DNA from: Methylophaga sp.
Lineage (GTDB): Bacteria > Pseudomonadota > Gammaproteobacteria > Nitrosococcales > Methylophagaceae
Length of the DNA: 64,000 bases
NCBI GenBank assembly: GCA_026988435.1
Contig: JALSLH010000093.1
Coordinates: forward strand, 1-64,000
Direction: 5' to 3'
The position numbers and the translations under genes are program-made. Of the stretch, positions 1 through 8,417 are shown in pieces; positions within the stretch are counted from its first letter, which is position 1; each line of letters opens with the position of its first letter. The notes under the pieces are model-generated. The model worked only from the letters and a program-made list of their open reading frames with translations, was not told the DNA's origin and did not search any database.

Positions 1-52
1 GGCTGTTTATGGGAAAATATAAACTTATCGATATATTAATAGTTTAGGTGTT

Positions 53-3000
53 ATGCCCTCTCCCACCAAATTTGCTTCACTACCGCTCAAGATCCCTACT
101 AAAAATAGTCAGCTATTTCGTGCTGGTCAGCTATATGGTAGTGCGCAGGGTTTATTATTGGCTCAAGCAGCACAACAGCATGATGGGCCTGTTCTTGTAT
201 TAACTGATGATACAGCCGCCGCACATCGCTTAGAAATTGAAACTCAATTTTATATGGGCGAGCATGCATTGCCCATTATGCATTTCCCCGATTGGGAAAC
301 ATTGCCTTACGATAGCTTCTCGCCGCATCAAGATATTATTTCTGAACGATTAGAAACCTTACATCAATTACCTAATTTTGAACGTGGTTTGCTATTTGTA
401 CCTATTGCTACCTTGATGCACCGACTAGCACCTCGTGCTTTTCTAGAAGGTAATACACTCAAATTATCAACAGGTGATCTGTTTGATATTGAACAATGGC
501 GGACTCGATTAGAAAAAGCAGGCTATCGTTATGTTTCACAGGTAATGGAACATGGTGAGTTTGCTGTACGCGGTGCTATTATTGATCTGTATCCAATGGG
601 CAGTAAGTTACCATTTCGGATTGATTTGTTTGATGATGAAATTGACACCTTACGCACCTTTGATCCTGACACGCAGCGTTCGATTGAAACGCTTGATGTT
701 ATTCAAATGTTACCCGCACGTGAATTTCCCACCACCGATGACAGTATTCAATTATTTCGCCAGCAGTTTCGGCAACATTTTGAAGGTGATCCGCAAAAAA
801 GCTTGATTTATCGTGAAGTGACTGCCGGCAATATGCCTGGCGGCATTGAATATTACCTGCCATTATTTTTTGAACAAACCAGTAGTTTGATGGATTATTT
901 GCCCGACTCCACTCTGCTGATAAATATTAATGACCCACATCAGGCGGCGAGTGACTTTTGGCAAGAAATTGAGCAACGCTTTCAACAACATCAAGTTGAT
1001 CCTGAACGCCCTTTGCTACCAGCCAATGAGGTGTTCTTTCCTGTTGATCAGTTATTTTCCCGGTTCAAACAATACCGTCGTATCCATGCGCAATCATTTG
1101 AGTTAGATAGTGCCGCGGGCAGTTATAATTACGCCACCACCATCCCACCACAGCTAACGTTAAATGCTCAACACGATAAAACCTGTGAGGCATTGACACG
1201 CTTTATTGATAACTTTGACGGTCGTATTCTCTTTGCAGCTGAAACTGCAGGCCGACGCGAAACATTGCTTGAATTATTAAGTGATAATGCAATATCACCT
1301 AAAGTTTATGACAATTGGGATGCTTTTTTAGATGACGATACGCCTTTAGGTATTACGGTTGCTCCCCTAGAACAAGGGCTCATTTTACAAGACGCTAATA
1401 TTGCCATTATTGCTGAGCCGCAATTATTTGGTCAGCAGGTGATGCAACGTCGTCGCCGTAGTCGTAAAAAACGTGATGCCGATGCGGTTATTAAAAACCT
1501 TGCCGAACTTACAATTGGTGATGCCGTGGTACATGAAGATCACGGTGTCGGTCGCTACTTAGGGCTACAAACATTAGATGTTGGCGATATAGTCACTGAA
1601 TACGTCACGCTTGAATACGCTAAAGGCGATAAATTATACGTGCCTGTTGCCGCTTTAGACTTAATTAGCCGTTATTCTGGTGCTGCTCCTGAGTTAGCCC
1701 CTTTGCATCGCTTAGGCTCCGGCCAATGGGAAAAAGCGCGCCGTAAGGCCGCCGAAAAAGTACGCGATATTGCGGCTGAATTGCTCGATCTTTATGCCCA
1801 ACGTGCTGCCCATAAAAAAACACCACTTGATAAACCCGATGACAGCTATGCTGTATTTGCATCACAGTTTCCATTTGAAACCACGCCTGATCAACAAGAT
1901 GCAATAGATGATGTGCTAAAAGATATGACATCTGACATACCAATGGATCGTCTTATTTGTGGTGATGTTGGTTTTGGCAAAACTGAAGTCGCTATGCGTG
2001 CCGCCTTTTTGGCTACGCAATCTGGCAAGCAAGTAATGATTTTAGTGCCAACGACCCTGCTCGCCAAACAACATTATGAAAATTTTAAAGATCGTTTTGC
2101 TGATTGGCCGGTTCATATTGAAGTGATGTCGCGTTTTCAATCAAAGAAACAACTCGATCAAGTCAAAGAAGCAATGACGGAGGGCAAGGCCGATATTATT
2201 ATTGGTACGCATAAGCTCATTCAACAAGATATCAACCCTAAACGTCTAGGTTTATTTATTTTAGACGAAGAACATCGTTTTGGGGTCAGCCAAAAAGAAA
2301 AAATCAAAAAATACCGCGCTGAAATTGATGTGCTCACCTTAACTGCTACCCCGATCCCACGTACCTTAAATATGTCAATTTCTGGTATTCGCGATTTATC
2401 CATTATTGCCACCCCACCAGCACGACGATTAGCGATTAAAACCTTTGTACAGCAATGGGATAATGACACTATTCGCGAAGGCATATTGCGTGAAATCAAG
2501 CGTGGCGGACAAGTCTATTTTCTACACAATAAAGTGGATGATATTGAGCGCATTGCACGTGAGCTTGAATTACTCTTACCTGAAGCCAAGGTCGGTGTTG
2601 CTCATGGCCAAATGCGTGAACGTGAACTTGAACATATGATGCTAGACTTTTATCACCAACGTTTTAATGTGCTAGTTTGCACCACCATTATTGAAACCGG
2701 TATTGATATTCCATCGGCCAATACCATTTTTATTGATCGCGCTGACAAATTAGGTTTAGCCCAGCTTTATCAAATACGTGGTCGTGTCGGTCGCTCACAT
2801 CACCGTGCTTATGCTTATTTAATTGTACCCCCTGAAAAATCAATGACTAAAGATGCCATAAAACGTCTAGAAGCTATTGAATCGATAGAAGATCTCGGTG
2901 CAGGTTTCACCCTGGCTACACATGATATGGAGATTCGTGGTGCCGGTGAGTTGCTCGGTGATGAGCAAAGCGGACAAATGCAAGAGATTGGCTTTGGGCT

Positions 3001-3514
3001 TTATAATGAATTATTAGAGCGTGCTGTTACTGCTTTGAAATCAGGTAAGGATCCAAGTGTAGACGGGCTTGATCGCCAATTTATTGAAATTGATCTGCAT
3101 GTACCCGCTTTAATACCGAGTGATTATTTGCCTGATGTACATAGCCGCCTTGTCTTATACAAACGTATTTCAGCCGCCAAAGATAATGAGACTTTACGTG
3201 AATTACAGGTAGAAATGATAGATCGTTTTGGCTTATTACCTGAACAAATTCAAACTTTGTTTGCTATTCATGAACTGCGATTTAAAGCAAAAGCTTTGGG
3301 CATTCGTAAAATTGATGTTTACGATCAAGGTGGCCGAATTATCTTTGAAAAAGAGCCAAATATCGATCCGATGACTATTATTCAGCTTATTCAATCACAA
3401 GCAGCTAAATACAAACTTGATGGTCAGGACAAATTACGCTTTACTGGTGATATGCCTGATGCTGATAGTCGCTTGTTAGCATTAAATAAACTACTAGATG
3501 ATTTAGCAAAATAA
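53..3514 (+). CDS. mfd: Transcription-repair coupling factor Mfd
   Basis: Mfd is a DNA translocase that removes RNA polymerase stalled at lesions and recruits UvrA for nucleotide excision repair. The 1153-residue protein has the family's usual length. The N-terminal UvrB-like region is followed by the RNA-polymerase-interaction domain near residue 490 (GDAVVHEDHGVGRY), Walker A GDVGFGKT near 637, the DEEH box near 737 and TATPIPRTL near 764, then the second helicase lobe and C-terminal TRG/D7 region. It starts at ATG 53, 52 nt into the window, so its promoter is not fully visible. Identification is secure. Confidence 0.98.
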   Translation: MPSPTKFASLPLKIPTKNSQLFRAGQLYGSAQGLLLAQAAQQHDGPVLVLTDDTAAAHRLEIETQFYMGEHALPIMHFPDWETLPYDSFSPHQDIISERLETLHQLPNFERGLLFVPIATLMHRLAPRAFLEGNTLKLSTGDLFDIEQWRTRLEKAGYRYVSQVMEHGEFAVRGAIIDLYPMGSKLPFRIDLFDDEIDTLRTFDPDTQRSIETLDVIQMLPAREFPTTDDSIQLFRQQFRQHFEGDPQKSLIYREVTAGNMPGGIEYYLPLFFEQTSSLMDYLPDSTLLININDPHQAASDFWQEIEQRFQQHQVDPERPLLPANEVFFPVDQLFSRFKQYRRIHAQSFELDSAAGSYNYATTIPPQLTLNAQHDKTCEALTRFIDNFDGRILFAAETAGRRETLLELLSDNAISPKVYDNWDAFLDDDTPLGITVAPLEQGLILQDANIAIIAEPQLFGQQVMQRRRRSRKKRDADAVIKNLAELTIGDAVVHEDHGVGRYLGLQTLDVGDIVTEYVTLEYAKGDKLYVPVAALDLISRYSGAAPELAPLHRLGSGQWEKARRKAAEKVRDIAAELLDLYAQRAAHKKTPLDKPDDSYAVFASQFPFETTPDQQDAIDDVLKDMTSDIPMDRLICGDVGFGKTEVAMRAAFLATQSGKQVMILVPTTLLAKQHYENFKDRFADWPVHIEVMSRFQSKKQLDQVKEAMTEGKADIIIGTHKLIQQDINPKRLGLFILDEEHRFGVSQKEKIKKYRAEIDVLTLTATPIPRTLNMSISGIRDLSIIATPPARRLAIKTFVQQWDNDTIREGILREIKRGGQVYFLHNKVDDIERIARELELLLPEAKVGVAHGQMRERELEHMMLDFYHQRFNVLVCTTIIETGIDIPSANTIFIDRADKLGLAQLYQIRGRVGRSHHRAYAYLIVPPEKSMTKDAIKRLEAIESIEDLGAGFTLATHDMEIRGAGELLGDEQSGQMQEIGFGLYNELLERAVTALKSGKDPSVDGLDRQFIEIDLHVPALIPSDYLPDVHSRLVLYKRISAAKDNETLRELQVEMIDRFGLLPEQIQTLFAIHELRFKAKALGIRKIDVYDQGGRIIFEKEPNIDPMTIIQLIQSQAAKYKLDGQDKLRFTGDMPDADSRLLALNKLLDDLAK

Positions 3515-3528
3515 ACCAAGGAATTATA

Positions 3529-3996
3529 ATGAAATCGTTCTTCTCTCTATTTGCCATTCTAATAATGTCACTTTTCCTTATATCTTGTGCTGATAATAAT
3601 GAGGAAGTAACATCAGATGAATATCAGCAACATGCTACACCTGAAACAATTGAACTAGACACTGCTAAAATTGCTGACATGATGCTCAACAATGGTAAAA
3701 AATGGCAAATGGATGAGCATACTCGCTCAATTTTAGCGGCAATGAAAACCGACATTACATCACTTGACATCAGCTCCTCAACGACTGAAGAGCTACAAAC
3801 ACTTGGAGGTGAGCTTACATTACAACTTGAGAGTCTAATTCAGGGTTGTACCATGGTTGATGCTGAACATGACCAATTGCATATCTTCCTTACTGGCTAC
3901 ATCCCTGCTCTAAGTGAATTAACAGAAACAGGTTGTATTGAATCTGCTGAAAAAGTTAAATATTATCTAAACAATTACAGTAACTACTTTGAATAA
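3529..3996 (+). CDS. Small putative lipoprotein, function unknown
   Basis: I do not recognise this 155-residue protein. Its N-terminus is a lipoprotein signal peptide: a hydrophobic stretch to about residue 19, then LISC as lipobox with the modifiable cysteine near residue 20 and acidic residues after it. The mature part is hydrophilic and mostly helical, with two further cysteines. It begins 14 nt after mfd, and its stop codon overlaps the next ATG, so the small genes behind mfd are probably co-transcribed. Membrane anchoring is inferred from the lipobox. Confidence 0.75.
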   Translation: MKSFFSLFAILIMSLFLISCADNNEEVTSDEYQQHATPETIELDTAKIADMMLNNGKKWQMDEHTRSILAAMKTDITSLDISSSTTEELQTLGGELTLQLESLIQGCTMVDAEHDQLHIFLTGYIPALSELTETGCIESAEKVKYYLNNYSNYFE

Positions 3997-4391
3997 TGAA
4001 ATTTACGGCTGTTGATCTCGAAAAAAGAAAACCACTGTGGACTGACTTTTCAGAACTATGGCTCGATACTGAAATACAGCCAGACACTCTCAATTATATT
4101 GCACTCGAAATGCAACAAAGTGGTTATTCACTGTCAGAGTTAAAAGATATTTATCAACATGAGGTGGCTCCTGTTGTTTATCAAAACTTACTTGTTATTG
4201 CTGGAGAATGGGCAGGGTTCGACGAAGTATGGCTTCATAGCCGCATTCAGCACTATCTACGTAAACCCAAAATTTGGCGAAAATTTCGGGGTTTTATCAG
4301 TAGACCCGGAATGTTTTATGCTACTAAAGATCATTGGGCAACCTTAGAAACCTTATTCCACAGCGAGATTATTGATGACAAAATCAACTAA
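3996..4391 (+). CDS. DUF7079-like small cytoplasmic protein
   Basis: This 131-residue protein has no signal peptide or membrane segment. It matches my recollection of the DUF7079 family: an opening 'RKP-W...LSELWLDTE', a central 'YSLSELKDIYQHEVAPV' helix and the block 'NLLVIAGEWAGFD'. No biochemical function is known to me. The start ATG overlaps the stop of the preceding lipoprotein gene (TAATG) and the end overlaps the following membrane gene by 17 nt, so translational coupling is likely. Confidence 0.7.
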   Translation: MKFTAVDLEKRKPLWTDFSELWLDTEIQPDTLNYIALEMQQSGYSLSELKDIYQHEVAPVVYQNLLVIAGEWAGFDEVWLHSRIQHYLRKPKIWRKFRGFISRPGMFYATKDHWATLETLFHSEIIDDKIN

Positions 4392-4704
4392 AGCATTATT
4401 ACTGTCTGCATTTGTCTACCCCGGTGCAGGGCAACTATTACTCAAGCGTTATTACCTAGGCGCTGGCTTTATAATCGTGACCACCATTGGACTTTATTTT
4501 ATTCTTGCCAATATATTTAGAATTGCTAATCAAATTATTGAGCGAGTACAAAGTGGCGGGCAAACACCCGATTTTTCAGCACTATTAAGCTTAGTTTCAC
4601 AGCATGATACCGCCTTACTCAATAATGCATTTACTGTAATGGTTATCACTTGGTTTCTTAGTATTCTTCATATTTATCTCATCAATAAACCTCAAAAAAA
4701 CTAA
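4375..4704 (+). CDS. Small integral membrane protein, function unknown
   Basis: This is a 109-residue protein with about three hydrophobic segments (near residues 7-20, 25-50 and 80-103). The N-terminal 'AFVYPGAGQLLLKRYYLGAGF' resembles the TM2-type motif in which a glycine-rich turn joins two membrane helices; that comparison is from memory. I chose ATG 4375 over the TTG one codon earlier. It overlaps the upstream gene by 17 nt. No function can be assigned. Confidence 0.7.
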   Translation: MTKSTKALLLSAFVYPGAGQLLLKRYYLGAGFIIVTTIGLYFILANIFRIANQIIERVQSGGQTPDFSALLSLVSQHDTALLNNAFTVMVITWFLSILHIYLINKPQKN

Positions 4705-4735
4705 GGTAAATTTCCGCTAGCTATTTACTTCTGAC

Positions 4736-4777
4736 TTGACTCAAGTCAAGTGAAAATGATGAGTTCAGTGATATAGT
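4736..4777 (+). promoter_or_regulatory. FNR/Dnr-type operator and promoter for the cytochrome c gene
   Basis: TTGACTCAAGTCAA at 4736-4749 is a perfect palindrome of the FNR/Dnr class (TTGAY-N4-RTCAA). A -10 hexamer TATAGT lies at 4772-4777, exactly 22 nt after it. This is the class II activator position, about -41.5. The same spacing occurs before nirK, norE and norC in this window. Confidence 0.85.
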
Positions 4778-4811
4778 CTAGCGGTATTTTATTTGAAATC
4801 GGAGAACAACA

Positions 4812-5117
4812 ATGATCAAAAAAACGACTCTTTTACTGACTGCAAGCTTATTAGTGTTAAGTGCCAACACAATGGCTGCTGGCGATGCGGCGGCTGGCAA
4901 AGCTAAAGCAATGGTTTGTGCAGCATGTCATGGTGCTGATGGCACTAGTGCTACTGATATGTGGCCTAATCTTAAAGGTCAAAAAGCAGGTTATTTAGTA
5001 AAACAACTTAAAGCCTTTAAAGATGGTAGCCGTAAAGATCCAACAATGGCAGGCATGGCGGCTGGTTTATCTGATGACGATATTAATAACCTTGCGGCAT
5101 ACTACAGCGGGCTTTAA
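4812..5117 (+). CDS. Periplasmic class I cytochrome c (c5/c553 type)
   Basis: This 101-residue monoheme cytochrome has a Sec signal peptide (cleavage after about TMA, residue 22), heme motif CAACH at residues 36-40 and a downstream axial methionine candidate in 'DPTMAGMA' (M79 or M82). A good ribosome-binding site (GGAG) precedes ATG 4812. It has its own Dnr-type promoter and is followed by a strong terminator, so it is monocistronic. Given that control and its position beside the nir-nor island, it is a good candidate electron donor to NirK or NorCB; that role is inference. Confidence 0.92.
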   Translation: MIKKTTLLLTASLLVLSANTMAAGDAAAGKAKAMVCAACHGADGTSATDMWPNLKGQKAGYLVKQLKAFKDGSRKDPTMAGMAAGLSDDDINNLAAYYSGL

Positions 5118-5140
5118 TTTTTAGTTTATCACAATCAATG

Positions 5141-5177
5141 CCCCATGAGTCTCTCTCTACTCATGGGGTATTTTTTT
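5141..5177 (+). terminator. Intrinsic terminator of the cytochrome c gene
   Basis: A perfect 10-bp stem (CCCCATGAGT / ACTCATGGGG, 5141-5150 with 5159-5168) with an 8-nt loop is followed by a run of T. It separates the + strand cytochrome gene from the convergent copper chaperone gene. Confidence 0.92.
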
Positions 5178-5631
5178 AATCCCAACTAGAGCGAACCGGT
5201 AATTTAATTTCAAATCGACCTGATTTCTCAAATTCTAGATAAAGGGTTATCTCGGCATTTTCTTTAAAGAAATCATCTGAAAGATCCATAAACATTAAAT
5301 GAAATGACATCGGCTTTAATACTAGCTCAGAGTTTGGCTCAATAACAATATTTTTCAGATGAATCATCTTAGCCATTCCTGATTCTATTTCTGTTTTATG
5401 TAGCATTACAGAAGCACTTTCCGTGCAGATATGGGTTAGCGTATCCGCTTCATTGCCGGTGTTTCTGATAATGCCATAACCAGCGGCGCTACGAGCAACT
5501 TCAGGTGGCGATACAATCCAGAAATCCTCAAATTGAATATTGGGTTTATCCTCTGCATAACTGTTACTGATGAAGACAAATAAAAGTAGAAACATCCATA
5601 TCGGATTAATGTATATTTTTAAACTATTCAT
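5176..5631 (-). CDS. PCu(A)C-type periplasmic copper(I) chaperone
   Basis: This 151-residue protein begins with a signal peptide (to about SYA, residue 26) and carries the PCu(A)C copper site: a histidine in 'VMLHKTEIESGMAKMIHL' and the distal 'PMSFHLMFMDL', matching the H-x(n)-M-x(n)-H-x-M pattern. PCu(A)C proteins deliver Cu(I) to periplasmic or membrane cuproenzymes, often with SCO proteins. It overlaps the SCO gene by 8 nt and is last in the nirK transcription unit. The inferred client is the copper nitrite reductase, because the NO reductase in the window contains no copper. Confidence 0.92.
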   Translation of the reverse strand: MNSLKIYINPIWMFLLLFVFISNSYAEDKPNIQFEDFWIVSPPEVARSAAGYGIIRNTGNEADTLTHICTESASVMLHKTEIESGMAKMIHLKNIVIEPNSELVLKPMSFHLMFMDLSDDFFKENAEITLYLEFEKSGRFEIKLPVRSSWD

Positions 5632-6265
5632 CGATTAGTACTCTTATTTTCTGAACAAATTCATCTTTCGGTGTGCCGGTATATTCTAAACTTCGTGTAA
5701 ACCCTTCTTTATCGATTAAATAGAGCGCTACACTGTGTGTATAAAGCGATGTTGTATCTTCTTTTTTATCGACACCCTCTTTAGGGTTCACCCTTCGCAC
5801 ATAGTCAGTGAGCACTGTTGTTGTTGAAAGATTGCTATATTCAGCCTGATAAAGTGACACGATATAATCAATTTGTTCACGCGTGCCAGATAGACCAATA
5901 AAGTTATCATTAAAATGCGCCATAAATGCTTTTAGATGCCCTGGTGTGTCATATTCAGGATCAACTGTTACAAATATTATGCGTGTATTTTGTTGCTCCT
6001 CTAACGATAATTTACTATATAAGGTTTTTAAATAACCCAGTGTAAAGGGGCAAATATCAGCACAATTTGTATAACCAAAGGCCATCACCACCACCTTGCC
6101 TCTATAATCACTAAATTCAATTGTTTTTCCATCGCCATCGACGGCAGTGAAATCACCGCCAACACCGCTTAATATCGGCATAGATAGTTCTGTTTCTGCA
6201 AATAAATGACAAGAAAAAAAACTTAAAGATAAGATACAAATTATTGTATTAAGATGCTTCAACAT
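5624..6265 (-). CDS. SCO1/SenC family copper-binding thioredoxin-like protein
   Basis: This 213-residue protein has an N-terminal membrane/signal segment, the copper-binding CxxxC motif at C68 and C72 (TNCADICPF) and the partner histidine H177 (YTHSVAL). All three ligands of SCO proteins are intact. SCO proteins metallate or reduce copper sites, classically CuA of cytochrome oxidase. Here the gene sits between nirK and PCu(A)C, so nitrite reductase is the likely client (inference). I prefer ATG 6265, five nt after a GGGG, over ATG 6280. It overlaps the preceding gene by 7 nt. Confidence 0.92.
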   Translation of the reverse strand: MLKHLNTIICILSLSFFSCHLFAETELSMPILSGVGGDFTAVDGDGKTIEFSDYRGKVVVMAFGYTNCADICPFTLGYLKTLYSKLSLEEQQNTRIIFVTVDPEYDTPGHLKAFMAHFNDNFIGLSGTREQIDYIVSLYQAEYSNLSTTTVLTDYVRRVNPKEGVDKKEDTTSLYTHSVALYLIDKEGFTRSLEYTGTPKDEFVQKIRVLIDE

Positions 6266-7125
6266 AAAAACCCCATCCAAGGCGCAATATCTGGTAATAA
6301 ATGTGTTTCTTTAATTGAAATCACATGCCATAGTTTGTTCGTTATTTGATACTCAATTTGTTGGTGGATCTTTGCCAATACGGGCTTACCTGACGGGTTC
6401 TCGCCTTTCCACTCAACGATCAAGTCCAATACATAGGTATTGGTTTTATTCTCTACTTTTTCCACTTTTAGCGAATGTAATAAATGGCCACCCACTGTTA
6501 AATAGTTTTTTCGTTTTTCTATCGTCCTTGCAACACTATTTTTTTCATCAATAGCACCCATTTTGATTGAATAGCTCGCACTATCTATCCATTGTTTAAG
6601 ATTAAGTGTTGATTCCATGCCTTGTGTGCCATCCAGATAAGCCAACCATGCATAAGCAAACTTGCGTGCTTGAAACTGAGCTGAATCAAATCCCATACCA
6701 TCGGGCGACACCAATTCCTGCTTATCTCGCACTATGTTTTTAATTTCAGCTGATTTTAAATACGGTACACTGAAAAAGAATGTTTCAGTGATAATTTGGC
6801 TTTGCTTGTCAGCAATAATCTTCGCCTCAACAATAAATTTATAGTGTTCGGCGTCATCCAATTGTGACATTTTTGTGCTCACAATTTTTATTTGAGTGAT
6901 ATTGGTGGGGTATTGGGCGCGATAAGGATCCCATTTTGAATTCACTTTTTCAAAAGTATTATTCTCTTCTGATATTAAGCTACCATACCAATTCATCAGG
7001 CTTGATGCCATTGAATTGAATGAGTTTGTATAGGCATTTCGTTCATCTATTTCTGTGGGAGCCGCCAATGCAACTCCCACAGAGAATAAAATGAAACTTA
7101 AAATAGCTTGAATACTAGTTTTCAT
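6259..7125 (-). CDS. Secreted protein of unknown function in the nirK operon
   Basis: I do not recognise this 288-residue protein. It has a clear Sec signal peptide (hydrophobic to about residue 20, cleavage after ALA) and no later membrane segment, so it should be periplasmic. It lacks heme motifs and has essentially no cysteine except one near the C-terminus. The mature part reads as alternating strands and helices, with a repeated 'KVEKVENKTNTYVLDLIVEWKG'-type beta pattern. It lies 26 nt downstream of nirK and overlaps the SCO gene, so a role in nitrite reductase maturation or electron transfer is plausible but unproven. Confidence 0.8.
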   Translation of the reverse strand: MKTSIQAILSFILFSVGVALAAPTEIDERNAYTNSFNSMASSLMNWYGSLISEENNTFEKVNSKWDPYRAQYPTNITQIKIVSTKMSQLDDAEHYKFIVEAKIIADKQSQIITETFFFSVPYLKSAEIKNIVRDKQELVSPDGMGFDSAQFQARKFAYAWLAYLDGTQGMESTLNLKQWIDSASYSIKMGAIDEKNSVARTIEKRKNYLTVGGHLLHSLKVEKVENKTNTYVLDLIVEWKGENPSGKPVLAKIHQQIEYQITNKLWHVISIKETHLLPDIAPWMGFLC

Positions 7126-7151
7126 ATCATCACTATTTTATCTGCATTACC

Positions 7152-8273
7152 TTACTGGATAGGGCCTGGTTTTGAAACCTGTTCCATCAAGTCATTATTC
7201 CATTCACCTTCAACAGAGACATGTCCTGCCGCACCTAACATAACACCCTCAATTAAGTTGTGGTTGATATAAACATAAATGCCAGGTTGTTGGAATGTGT
7301 ATAGTGCAGCTGCAGCTTCACCACCACCAATTTGCCATGTTTCGCGATTTGTTGTTGGAATATCATCAAAAGAACCACCTGTCCAAACGAGATCACCATG
7401 ACCACCAATCAAATGAATGCGTGTATCACGATTAGCTTGCGAATGAAGGAATAATACCGTCTCCCCCACTTTTGCAGTCATCGCATTTTCACCTGTCAAC
7501 GCACCTACTTTACCGTTAAATGTGAGGTGTGTAGGTGTTAAGCCTGTCATTACCTTCATCGTGTCGCCTAGTGCTTCTGCAGGTGAACCATAACGCTTAT
7601 ATTTACCATTTTCATCTTTCGGGATATACCAGTCTTGCTCGCCCACATAATAGGCTTTGTCATAGCTAACAGCATTGCCTTTTTCATCTTTAAGGCCTTC
7701 ACGAGGCAAGATCATAATAGCGCCATTCATGCCAGAAACAACATGATAAGGAATCATTGCACCACCAGGAGCACAGTGATAAACAAATACACCGGCTTTT
7801 GTTGCTTTAAAACGCAGAACAACTTGTTCACCTGGGTTTACATGCGTTAAACCACCGCCACCTAAAGCACCCGTTGCAGCATGAAAGTCAATATTGTGAA
7901 CCATACTGTTTGTTTTTGGGTTTTTCAATGTTAGTTCAACATAATCACCTACGTGCGCAACAATCATTGGGCCTGGATTTGTACCCTCAAATGTTAATGC
8001 TTGCACAAATACATCTGGTGCAATTTCCATCTCTTTTTCAACAATAGTCATGGTCATTTCAACAATTTTTGGTCCACCTTTGGCAACCTGATTATGCTCA
8101 GGTAAAAATGGAGGTGCGACCAGCGTTTGCGTGACTCGCTCAAGACCTTGAATTTGAGCCTGTTTTGCTACACTACCCACATCCATTTTTTCACCTGCAA
8201 ATGAAGGGGATGATAAGGCCACCAATGATGCAGCTATCGCTACACTTAATCCTAACTTTCTTAATTTACTCAC
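7152..8273 (-). CDS. nirK: Copper-containing nitrite reductase (NO-forming)
   Basis: NirK reduces nitrite to nitric oxide in the periplasm. The 373-residue protein has a signal peptide (cleavage near SFA, residue 26) and two cupredoxin domains. Type 1 copper ligands are H126, C167, H177 and M182. Type 2 ligands are H131, H166 and H338 (INHNL). The catalytic Asp and His correspond to D129 and H287 (HLIGGHG). All are intact, so the enzyme should be active. I chose GTG 8273 because AGGAG lies 7 nt upstream; the TTG at 8306 precedes that ribosome-binding site. Transcription should come from the Dnr-type promoter at 8331-8372. Confidence 0.97.
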   Translation of the reverse strand: MSKLRKLGLSVAIAASLVALSSPSFAGEKMDVGSVAKQAQIQGLERVTQTLVAPPFLPEHNQVAKGGPKIVEMTMTIVEKEMEIAPDVFVQALTFEGTNPGPMIVAHVGDYVELTLKNPKTNSMVHNIDFHAATGALGGGGLTHVNPGEQVVLRFKATKAGVFVYHCAPGGAMIPYHVVSGMNGAIMILPREGLKDEKGNAVSYDKAYYVGEQDWYIPKDENGKYKRYGSPAEALGDTMKVMTGLTPTHLTFNGKVGALTGENAMTAKVGETVLFLHSQANRDTRIHLIGGHGDLVWTGGSFDDIPTTNRETWQIGGGEAAAALYTFQQPGIYVYINHNLIEGVMLGAAGHVSVEGEWNNDLMEQVSKPGPIQ

Positions 8274-8330
8274 CGTTTTTCTCCTAGTTATTTTCTCAGT
8301 TAACAATAAAACACGTACAACATAAGGGGG

Positions 8331-8372
8331 ATTATGAGTTCAAACGGTGAGACTATCCTTGACTTAAATCAA
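8331..8372 (-). promoter_or_regulatory. FNR/Dnr-type operator and promoter of nirK
   Basis: On the minus strand TTGATTTAAGTCAA (8359-8372) is followed after exactly 22 nt by CATAAT (8331-8336). That is a class II FNR/Dnr promoter with the predicted transcript start near 8324 and a leader of about 50 nt to the nirK GTG. Confidence 0.85.
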
Positions 8373-8417
8373 CAAAAAACGTGTTTTGACATAAAACTAT
8401 GTTATTTGACACACTTG

